DNA of 64,000 nt from Synergistetes bacterium HGW-Synergistetes-1 (GTDB lineage Bacteria; Synergistota; Synergistia; Synergistales; Synergistaceae), in assembly GCA_002839185.1 (NCBI GenBank), contig PGXO01000006.1, positions 51,613 to 115,612 of the forward strand. Direction: 5' to 3'. The stretch's first letter is position 1, and the number at the start of each line of letters is the position of its first letter. This document shows positions 57,153 to 64,000 of the stretch, piece by piece. The notes beneath the pieces were generated by a model. That model searched no databases and had not been told where the DNA came from. It worked only from the letters and a program-made list of their open reading frames with translations. The position numbers and the translations under genes were made by a program.

Positions 57153-58031
57153 ATGACTTATCCGGATCCCGTAATGGCAATATGCTACGATTTTGACGGC
57201 ACACTTGCCCCGGGAAATATGCAGGAACACGATTTTTTCCCCGACCTGAAAATTGCCCCCATGGATTTTTGGAAGGAATCCAACGACCTGGCGAGAGAGC
57301 ATGAGGCAGATCCGATACTGGCATACATGAAATTGATGCTCGACAAAGCAAGGCTCTCAGGAAAGGTTCAGATCTCAAAAAGCGCCTTCAGAAAATATGG
57401 AAAGTCCGTAGACCTTTTCAGAGGAGTAAAAAGCTGGTTTAGCGAGATAAACGAATATGCACAAAATAAGGGGGTCAGGCTTGAACATTACATAATATCC
57501 TCAGGTCTCAGAGAGATGATAGAGGGTACTCCGATAAGCAGACATGTCAAGGCGATATACGCGAGCTCATTTATATATGATCAGCATGATGTCGCGATCT
57601 GGCCGGCAAATGCAGTCAACTATACGACCAAGACCCAGTATCTCTACAGGATAAACAAAGGGATCGAAAGCATAACAGATAACCAGTCCATCAACGAATT
57701 TGTCGCTGAAGAAGACCGCAGGATCCCCTTTTCAAGGATGCTCTTCATAGGTGACGGGAGCACTGACGTGCCCTGCATGAAACTTGTGAAAAACCAGGGA
57801 GGACATTCGATAGCTGTGTACTGCGAGGAGAGGGAGGAGAGCCGGGATTACGCCCTCAGGCTCCTGCGCGACGGACGGGTCAACTTCATCGCGGAAGGCG
57901 TCTACACAAAAAACTCGAAGATGTTCAAATACACATCTTCGATAATAGACATGGTCTCAGCTTCGTACAGGCTTTATATGCTTACTAAATCCGTCAGCCC
58001 TGAATCAGAAGAGGCCGGAACTGAAAACTAA
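57153..58031 (+). CDS. HAD-superfamily phosphatase-like protein
   Basis: A 292-residue HAD-fold protein. Motif I is CYDFDGTLAPGN near 11, motif II is HYIISSGLREMIEG near 118, and motif IV is MLFIGDGSTDVPCMK near 197. The cap helix region is between I and II. It is likely a cytoplasmic phosphatase; the substrate is unknown. The ATG at 57153 has CAGGGGG upstream. It is monocistronic, between the divergent hydrolase gene and the converging MscS-like gene. Confidence 0.82.
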   Translation: MTYPDPVMAICYDFDGTLAPGNMQEHDFFPDLKIAPMDFWKESNDLAREHEADPILAYMKLMLDKARLSGKVQISKSAFRKYGKSVDLFRGVKSWFSEINEYAQNKGVRLEHYIISSGLREMIEGTPISRHVKAIYASSFIYDQHDVAIWPANAVNYTTKTQYLYRINKGIESITDNQSINEFVAEEDRRIPFSRMLFIGDGSTDVPCMKLVKNQGGHSIAVYCEEREESRDYALRLLRDGRVNFIAEGVYTKNSKMFKYTSSIIDMVSASYRLYMLTKSVSPESEEAGTEN

Positions 58032-58061
58032 AAGGATAAAATACAATTAACATACGTGTCC

Positions 58062-60260
58062 TCATTTATCGTTGGGATCCTTTGTTTCGTTTTTGATGTG
58101 AACATCCCTTTGCGGGAAAGGTATTTCAATCTTTGCGCTGTTGAATGCAGTTAGCATCTTATGCCGGATAGAGCTCTTGACGTCCCTTTCGATATTTTCC
58201 TTTATGTCCACAAAGAACTGGGCAGTCAGGTCTAGTGCGCTTTCGCCGAAATTCTCGAAAAGGATCTTGTATGGAGGCGATTTCAGGACATTTTTATCTT
58301 TGCTCAGTATCTCCCTCATGATCGACATCGCCTGTTCTATGTCAGTGTCATATGCCACGGATATCTTTACCTCTGTCCTTGTGAAGGAGTTGTTGAGCGT
58401 CAGGTTAACTATTGCCCCCTCAAGGACCTTGCTGTTGGGGATTATGAGGTGGTTGCTCTGGTCGCACCTTACAACGGTGTTCTGGAGCGTTATCTCCTCG
58501 ACTATTCCTCTTCTTTCGGCGATTATGACTTCATCCCCGATACGGACTTTTTTCTGGAAAAGGAGTATCATGCCGCTGAATATGTCGCCGGTGTATTTCT
58601 GTGTGCCAAAACCGACTGCGATTGCAACAGCGCCTCCGAGGAAGGCGAAGGCGGTGAGGGGGATGTGAAGGCTCCAGAGGCCGAAGAAAGTTGAAATGAT
58701 CACGCCTGTATAGTAGATGAATTTTTGAATGATAAGGCTGCTGTGCCTGCTCATGCTCAGTCCGTCAGATGTCCTTTTCCTGAAGACATAAGCAAAATAC
58801 CTGGTTATGGCTATGCCGAGAAGGAATATCATCAGTCCAAAAGAAAACTTGCCAACTGTTACAGGGTATTCACCCACATGCCAGAGCTCGGTCTCCTTGA
58901 TCCTTGAAAAATTGTTTCCCCAGAAGAAGTTCATCTTGTCTTCATTGCCCTGTGTCCCGGTTATGCGCAGCGATTCTTTTCGTAGATCCATGTACTGGCT
59001 CCTTATCATTCCCAGGTCCACAAGGTATGAGAGGTATCTTTTTTTTCTGACAGCAAGGTTATCAAGGAACTTGTCCCTATTCACGGCGTCACCTTCGGTG
59101 ATCAACCGGCTCTCGCCGCTGAACCTTCTCTTGACTGCCTGTTCTGTCTCCCTGATCGTCTGTATTGCATCCACGCAGAGGGTGATATTCGCATTGATGT
59201 CATCAATGTAGTCATTTGTTTTAGAGATGATAAATTGTTGTCTCGAAAGATCAAGGTTTCCTTCTAGGAGATCCTGCATACCTCTCCATACTGACCTGAG
59301 TGAGGTCAATTTTTCGATGACTTCCAGGATCATCAGTATCTCGTCCCTGACCAGCTGTTTCTCATTAGCGATCCAAAATCTTGTAAACTGAGTCATTTCA
59401 GTTGAATCATCACTGAACTCACCCGCAGGATCTATCTTTTTTTCAAGCACGGAGATAGTGTCGTAAAGAGATCTGGTTTTTTCTATCACCATGGAGTTAA
59501 GGAAGACGAAATCTTCACTGTTGAACTTGATATTTTTCCTTATGTTTTCAAGCATTGGTCCGATAATGGCTATCTTGCCCTCTGTGTCGTTCAGTTCTTT
59601 TTCGGCGAGCGACAAAGTAGCGGTATTAAGTGTATTTATTGCAGTACATTCTTCTAACTTCGCCATTATCTCCCTCATGCGCCAGCTGTTGGTCAGGTTG
59701 TTTCCGCTGACTCTTGAGAGCTGGTCGTTTACAAGGCGGAACTTTTTTTCTGCCTCATCCCTCTCTCCATTGTTTCTCAGGATCGCGGTTTTGGTTTTTT
59801 CTATCAGGCGCTTGTATCTGTCTGCTTCGTTGAGGTAGTTTTCTACGTCTTCGAGGAAGTCGAGGTAGAGGAGGAATGAGTATGGAGGTGTTTTTTCGGC
59901 CAGTTCTTCGAGTCTGCCCTCTTCAAGGATAAACTGTGAAGTTGCAGTACCCTGTTTCTGAAGGAAATAGATGCTGTGGTATACATGTATGTTGTTTTCA
60001 AGCATCATCTCGTAGTTTATGACCTGCGAGACGGGAATGCTGTACTGTCTGGCAAGGCCCTCTTCCAGTCCCTGTATTTTAAGGACTTCGGACTTGAGAG
60101 TTTTTGTTCTTTCCAAAGGCTGTGACTGGTAATCTACGATCTCTCTTTTAACATCCGCAAGGGACTCAGCATGCGATATTGGCGAAAAGATGAGAAGCAA
60201 TAAAAATGCAAGAAAAAAACATGAAAAGAAAATTATTGATTTTATGGCCGTCTTTCTCAC
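58062..60260 (-). CDS. Large MscS-family mechanosensitive channel with periplasmic coiled-coil domain
   Basis: A 732-residue protein with a signal peptide (KTAIKSIIFFSCFFLAF, cut near SHA). A long, mainly helical coiled-coil region (about 35-430) holds many Leu/Glu/Lys heptads. Several transmembrane segments and the MscS core follow (AVAIAVGFGTQKYTGDIFSG, then ILLFQKKVRIGDEVIIAERR), with the beta domain NTVVRCDQSNHLIIPNSKVL. It resembles MscK/YnaI-like large channels. GTG at 60260 follows GGGGGGAA; the frame to 60299 has no site. The role is osmotic or envelope stress release (family knowledge). Confidence 0.88.
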   Translation of the reverse strand: MRKTAIKSIIFFSCFFLAFLLLLIFSPISHAESLADVKREIVDYQSQPLERTKTLKSEVLKIQGLEEGLARQYSIPVSQVINYEMMLENNIHVYHSIYFLQKQGTATSQFILEEGRLEELAEKTPPYSFLLYLDFLEDVENYLNEADRYKRLIEKTKTAILRNNGERDEAEKKFRLVNDQLSRVSGNNLTNSWRMREIMAKLEECTAINTLNTATLSLAEKELNDTEGKIAIIGPMLENIRKNIKFNSEDFVFLNSMVIEKTRSLYDTISVLEKKIDPAGEFSDDSTEMTQFTRFWIANEKQLVRDEILMILEVIEKLTSLRSVWRGMQDLLEGNLDLSRQQFIISKTNDYIDDINANITLCVDAIQTIRETEQAVKRRFSGESRLITEGDAVNRDKFLDNLAVRKKRYLSYLVDLGMIRSQYMDLRKESLRITGTQGNEDKMNFFWGNNFSRIKETELWHVGEYPVTVGKFSFGLMIFLLGIAITRYFAYVFRKRTSDGLSMSRHSSLIIQKFIYYTGVIISTFFGLWSLHIPLTAFAFLGGAVAIAVGFGTQKYTGDIFSGMILLFQKKVRIGDEVIIAERRGIVEEITLQNTVVRCDQSNHLIIPNSKVLEGAIVNLTLNNSFTRTEVKISVAYDTDIEQAMSIMREILSKDKNVLKSPPYKILFENFGESALDLTAQFFVDIKENIERDVKSSIRHKMLTAFNSAKIEIPFPQRDVHIKNETKDPNDK

Positions 60261-60328
60261 GAAAGTTCCCCCCGCGGTTACAGCTTTTGGGTACCACATA
60301 CATTGCTATTTTACATTAATTATCCAAA

Positions 60329-60379
60329 ACAGAAAGGGACAGACACAGATAATCATCAGGCTGTCCCTTTCTGTGTTTT
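60329..60379. terminator. Terminator between the large MscS gene and the proline racemase gene
   Basis: Perfect 14-bp stem ACAGAAAGGGACAG / CTGTCCCTTTCTGT with an 18-nt loop, followed by GTTTTT on the plus strand and TTTTGG on the minus strand. It ends the proline racemase transcript. Confidence 0.85.
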
Positions 60380-60397
60380 TCAGTATCCTTAAAAGGC

Positions 60398-61402
60398 TTA
60401 TCCGAGAAGGAAGCCCGGGAGCAGAGAATCGCTGTCCTGCTGAACAAGCCAGTTGAAACCTGTGATGTTCGCAGCGCCCTTAATGTATGGCTGGACGGCG
60501 TCAAAATCTCCTACCTTGAGCCCAGGTTCATAGTGGCCTTCGAAGACGGTTCCCAGGATACTCTCGTGCAGGAACTTTTCACCGGGTCTGAGCTCTCCTT
60601 TTGCAGCGAGCAGTGCCATTTTCGCGCACGTTCCGGTCCCGCAGGGGGACCTGTCTACGTTTTTAGCCCCGAATATTACGCAGTTCCTGGCGTTTTCCCC
60701 TTTTTTATGGATACCGAACTCTGCGAGCAGTACCTTATTGTTTTCAGGGATGAGGGGGTGCTGTACCTTGTGCTGTTTGTTTGCCTCTTCCATAACTTCG
60801 AGACCCATCTTTGTGATAGCAGCGGCTTCTGAAGGAACGATCTCAAAACCGAAATCCTCAGCTTTCAGGATCGCGAAAAAACTTCCTCCGAAGCTTATAT
60901 CGAACTTAACTGTTTTATCGATCGATGGCAGGTAGAGGTCAAGATCTCTTGCGAAAACAAAGGCCGGAACGTTCTTGAGTGTCGCCGAGACTGCTTCTCC
61001 GTCTTTCACATTGACCGACATTGTGACTATACCGGCAGGAGTGTCGAGTTTTACCTCGGTCACCGGTTCGGTGACCGTTACCATGCCAAGATTTACCATT
61101 GCCGAAGAAAGCCCTATCGAACCATGCCCGCACATCGATACGCTGCCGCCCGAATCGCAGAATATGACCCCTGTATGTGCGTCCTGGTTTACCGGCGGGA
61201 CCATTATCGCTCCAAACATGTCCGCATGGCCTCGAGGCTCTGTCATTATGAAACGGCGGAAGTCGTTGTGATTATCACAGAAGTCTTTCCACTTCTCGGA
61301 CATGGTCTTCCCTTTAAATATCGGAGCACCTCCAATTATTATCCTTGTCGGTTCTCCGCAGGTGTGGGAATCTATCGCAGCTACCATTTTTGTGACTTTC
61401 AT
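60398..61402 (-). CDS. Proline racemase / 4-hydroxyproline epimerase family
   Basis: A 334-residue enzyme with both catalytic cysteines of the family in context: SMCGHGSIG near 90 and NVDRSPCGTGTCAKM near 250. The opening AAIDSHTCGEPTRIIIGG is also typical. It interconverts L- and D-proline, or trans-4-hydroxy-L-proline and cis-4-hydroxy-D-proline; the sequence alone does not decide. The ATG at 61402 fits family starts; the frame upstream to 61453 lacks a site. It is divergent from an RpiR-type regulator, and with the cyclodeaminase-family gene it points to proline/ornithine metabolism. Confidence 0.9.
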   Translation of the reverse strand: MKVTKMVAAIDSHTCGEPTRIIIGGAPIFKGKTMSEKWKDFCDNHNDFRRFIMTEPRGHADMFGAIMVPPVNQDAHTGVIFCDSGGSVSMCGHGSIGLSSAMVNLGMVTVTEPVTEVKLDTPAGIVTMSVNVKDGEAVSATLKNVPAFVFARDLDLYLPSIDKTVKFDISFGGSFFAILKAEDFGFEIVPSEAAAITKMGLEVMEEANKQHKVQHPLIPENNKVLLAEFGIHKKGENARNCVIFGAKNVDRSPCGTGTCAKMALLAAKGELRPGEKFLHESILGTVFEGHYEPGLKVGDFDAVQPYIKGAANITGFNWLVQQDSDSLLPGFLLG

Positions 61403-61500
61403 ATGACATCCACTCTTTTCATTTTTGGATTTAATTGGTTCAGATGCTAACACAATAAATTAGTCTCTGCAATCTTTGGTCATAATAAAAAATATTTTGA

Positions 61501-61540
61501 TTGACAAATCAGAACTACCGAACTAATATTTAGTCGGAAT
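61501..61540 (+). promoter_or_regulatory. Promoter of the rpiR-type regulator with dyad
   Basis: TTGACA (61501-61506), 17-bp spacer, TAATAT (61524-61529). The imperfect dyad CCGAACTAA-TA-TTTAGTCGG overlaps the -10 box and may be the regulator's own operator. The divergent proline racemase gene starts 100 bp to the left. Confidence 0.65.
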
Positions 61541-61579
61541 AAATGCTCCATATTTTGCAAACTTAGGAGAAAATACTCC

Positions 61580-62476
61580 ATGGACAGCGATGAAAGCATG
61601 CAGCTTCTTGAACGGATAAGGTCAAAATACGAACTTTTCTCTCCTGCGCAGAGAGTCGTAGGCAGTTACATACTCTCTTCATATAAATCTCTGGCTTACG
61701 TTACTTTGGCTGAGCTTGCAAGGCTGACTTCAACAGGACAGGGGACAGTAGTCAGGTTTGCACAGGCGCTCGGGTATGGATCTTTCTCAAAACTTCAGGC
61801 CGCACTGAGGGAAGAAATTGAAAAGAGCGCTCCAAAAACATTGGAGATCTATTCATCGAAGAGCGTAAGAGAAGAGGGCACGTCGCCCTTCGATACTGTC
61901 TTTGAAATGGAAAGGACTCTCATGGACGACACATATCGTCTGATAAAGAGAGATGACTTCAACGAAGCGGTGAGGATGATATCAGATGCGCCTGCCGTTA
62001 TCATTTCAGGAACAGGGAGCAATTCATTCCTTGCGGAGTATGCGGGTTATTTCCTTGGGACCATGAAGAAGAATGTCGCTGTCATCAAAGGAACAGATAT
62101 TTATGATATGGACCTGTTGCTTGATGCTCCTGAAGGGACTGCTGCCTTTGTTTTCAGTTTTCCAAGGTATCCGATAAAGACTCAGTCGATAGTAAAAGTT
62201 ATGAAAGAAAGAGGCATGGGAATGATCGGTATCTCGGATTCCATTGCTTCACCCATTGCTGAGTACTGTGATCCGTTCTTCATAGTGCCGCAGAAGTTTA
62301 TTTCATTCATTGATCCCTGTGCGGGAGTGATGTCTGTCATCCATTCGATACTGTACGGTGTCTGGCTCGCTGACAAAGAGGGCTGCAGAAAACGTATTGA
62401 ATCAAGGAACCGTCTTTTTAAGGGTGAAAAAATATTTGTATCAGACAATGTCTATCTTCCGGATCTTTTACCCTGA
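61580..62476 (+). CDS. RpiR/MurR-family transcriptional regulator (HTH-SIS)
   Basis: A 298-residue regulator. The N-terminal HTH_6 reads FSPAQRVVGSYILSSYKSLA, then LAELARLTSTGQGTVVRFAQ with ALGYGSFSKLQAAL. The C-terminal SIS domain starts near 125 (PAVIISGTGSNSFLAEYAGY; GTAAFVFSFPRYPIKTQ; GMGMIGISDSIASPIAEYCD). SIS domains bind phosphosugars in many members, but RpiR-type regulators also control amino-acid genes. It stands between the divergent proline racemase and the downstream cyclodeaminase-family gene, so these are the likely targets. Confidence 0.9.
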   Translation: MDSDESMQLLERIRSKYELFSPAQRVVGSYILSSYKSLAYVTLAELARLTSTGQGTVVRFAQALGYGSFSKLQAALREEIEKSAPKTLEIYSSKSVREEGTSPFDTVFEMERTLMDDTYRLIKRDDFNEAVRMISDAPAVIISGTGSNSFLAEYAGYFLGTMKKNVAVIKGTDIYDMDLLLDAPEGTAAFVFSFPRYPIKTQSIVKVMKERGMGMIGISDSIASPIAEYCDPFFIVPQKFISFIDPCAGVMSVIHSILYGVWLADKEGCRKRIESRNRLFKGEKIFVSDNVYLPDLLP

Positions 62477-62535
62477 GTTCTTAGCAGTACATGACCCGGC
62501 ATACCGGGAAAACTTATAGGGGAGGCGTTTTTGTT

Positions 62536-63525
62536 ATGGCGTACGATGTTCGTTTTATTTCTCAGGCAGATGTTGAGTCCCTCGGTATCACAATGAAGGA
62601 AGTAATGGATCATGTGGAAACGGGCTGGAAAATGAACGGCGAAAAGAAGACAGAACTTCCTGCAAAGATCGGAGTACACCCCAGGCACGACTGCTATATG
62701 CACGCGATGCCATGCTGGATCGGCGGGGAAGTCGATATGGCAGGAATAAAATGGGTCGCAGGCTTTCCGAGCAATCTCCAGAAAAAACTGCCCTACAACA
62801 ATGGCGTTTTTATCCTCAATGATGTTGAGACTGGGGTAGTCAAAGCTATTATGGACTGCAACTGGATGACTACATGGAGAACAGGTGCGGCGGCAGGGCT
62901 TGGAGCCAGGTATTTTGCTGACCCTGATGCGGAAGTAGTCGCAGTGGCAGGTCTTGGAACTATAGGTAAGATAACCCTGCGGGCATTCAAAGAAGTGCTT
63001 CCCAAAATGAAGACAGTAAAACTCTATGATCCAATGCCTGAACAGGCTGACAGATATATCGAAGCAATGAAGGGCGTTTGTCCCAACGTTGAATTCGTGG
63101 TATGCCCCGACATAAAAAAGGCCTGCGAAGACGCTGACGTAGTAACGACCTGTGCGCCGATACTCGAGAAACCGAACAGGATCATAACGGCAGATATGCT
63201 GAAAAAGGATGTCTTCTGCATGACGAGCGACTACGACTCGACATTTGCGGCAGATGTCGTAAATAAGGGAAGGGTCTTTGTGTGCGACGACCGGAACCAG
63301 TATCTGTGGACGCAGGAGCACGGTGTCTATTTCCAGAACGGATACCCGCTTTCAGAAGAAATATATGCGGACATGGGAGAAGTGGTCTCAGGAAAGGCTG
63401 CGCCGGTCAGGGAAGGCCGCAGGACGTGTCTCTTTATGGGGATCGCCAGCCATGACGTCATGACAGCGAAGCTGATCCTCGAAAAGGCAGCAGCCCAAAA
63501 TGCCGGGACAATGCTGAAACTGTGA
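62536..63525 (+). CDS. Ornithine cyclodeaminase/mu-crystallin family protein
   Basis: A 329-residue NAD(P)-binding enzyme of the OCD/mu-crystallin family. It opens VRFISQADVESLGITMKEVM, binds substrate through the KIGVHP and GIKWVAGFPSN regions, and carries the Rossmann motif VAVAGLGTIGKITLRAF near 140. Members include ornithine cyclodeaminase (L-ornithine to L-proline), alanine dehydrogenase and ketimine or pyrroline-carboxylate reductases. Next to proline racemase, ornithine or a cyclic imine of proline metabolism is a reasonable substrate. ATG at 62536 has GGGGAGG 11 nt upstream. It lies 59 bp after the regulator. Confidence 0.88.
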   Translation: MAYDVRFISQADVESLGITMKEVMDHVETGWKMNGEKKTELPAKIGVHPRHDCYMHAMPCWIGGEVDMAGIKWVAGFPSNLQKKLPYNNGVFILNDVETGVVKAIMDCNWMTTWRTGAAAGLGARYFADPDAEVVAVAGLGTIGKITLRAFKEVLPKMKTVKLYDPMPEQADRYIEAMKGVCPNVEFVVCPDIKKACEDADVVTTCAPILEKPNRIITADMLKKDVFCMTSDYDSTFAADVVNKGRVFVCDDRNQYLWTQEHGVYFQNGYPLSEEIYADMGEVVSGKAAPVREGRRTCLFMGIASHDVMTAKLILEKAAAQNAGTMLKL

Positions 63526-63579
63526 TCTGATCACTTATGACCTGTCCGATGTAAGATCCGATATTAAACAACCAGAAGA

Positions 63580-63627
63580 ACAGACCCTTCTTGTTCCGGG
63601 AGACCGATCACGGACAGGAGGGGTCCT
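63580..63627 (+). terminator. Probable terminator after the cyclodeaminase-family gene
   Basis: GACCCTTCTTGTTCCG can pair with CGGACAGGAGGGGTC (two or three wobbles or mismatches), followed by CTTTGTTTCTTT. The rest of 63526-63886 shows no confident gene. A minus-strand frame over it lacks a good start. Confidence 0.55.
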
Positions 63628-63865
63628 TTGTTTCTTTGCAGTACGGAGATTTTCTTCCTGAAGCTGTCCTCTGTGTACAAATCCGATAAGAGGATATCGA
63701 CGTCTATGTGTTTTGCATTTTTAGCTTGAGAATAGTGATGTTTCAACTGATATCTTCTTATGATGCAAATTACTGATATGTTTTTCACTCCTTTTATGTG
63801 ATAATTAATAAATTGGCGGCTGAAATAACTGGAAATAGATACGGTTCCAGTCCGTGTTTCAGTAA

Positions 63866-64000
<135 letters not shown>

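Overview
The window most likely comes from a member of the Synergistota. The strongest clue is the large secreted GH81 glucanase at 4868-7846: it ends in a GGCSAG motif, a hydrophobic stretch and an RRRK tail, which is the form of the Synergist-CTERM sorting signal. The metabolic genes fit an anaerobic amino-acid and nucleobase fermenter: two-subunit 2-oxoacid:ferredoxin oxidoreductase, rubredoxin, hemerythrin-like protein, proline racemase/hydroxyproline epimerase, ornithine cyclodeaminase family, D-cysteine desulfhydrase family, two RidA proteins, hydantoinase, SsnA, xanthine dehydrogenase, and the start of pyruvate:ferredoxin oxidoreductase at the right edge. Species cannot be fixed from the sequence alone.

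Layout. 0.1-9.5 kb: MscS channel (-), P-type cation ATPase (+), GH81 glucanase (-), alpha/beta hydrolase (+). 9.5-23.2 kb: an accessory region with gene fragments (dinD 3' end, half of an MFS transporter) and defence or toxin-antitoxin modules: RloA/RloB (AbiL-type), a pRiA4b ORF-3-like protein, HicAB, a NYN-domain protein behind a structured leader, a TOTE-type primase-helicase-PLD protein, a winged-helix/nucleotidyltransferase pair lying between two copies of a repeated module, and a DUF1778/GNAT pair. 23.6-33.5 kb: metabolism and transport (rubredoxin, 2-oxoacid oxidoreductase, hemerythrin, CopB-like ATPase, then a DauR-like regulator divergent from ridA, a D-amino-acid lyase-like gene and nhaC). 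33.9-46.5 kb: a second, AT-richer defence island: type I restriction-modification (hsdRMS), an ApeA-like HEPN protein, a decayed gene, an AAA ATPase-DUF4435 (PARIS-like) fusion, IS21 and dinD remnants, and AbiEi/AbiEii. This island ends close to a tRNA-Asn at 46.7 kb. 46.9-56.0 kb: purine/hydantoin-type catabolism (hydantoinase, ssnA, ridA, an amidohydrolase, xanthine dehydrogenase). 56-64 kb: proline iminopeptidase-like hydrolase, HAD protein, large MscS-like channel, proline racemase, RpiR regulator, ornithine cyclodeaminase family protein, nifJ start.

The most unusual non-coding feature is a family of intergenic hairpin arrays found in at least twelve places. Short constant words (GGAGAATT, GGGAAGT, TTCAC) alternate, with a period of about 24 nt in the clearest block, with variable spacers, many of which are self-complementary. 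Different spacers keep the pairing with different bases. One 193-bp block occurs as an inverted pair around the amidohydrolase gene at 50.7 kb. A second dispersed family, a 24-bp word ending in GTAGGTCTGACCCC, marks the edges of gene fragments in the accessory regions. All functional statements rest on reading motifs by eye; no database search was run.
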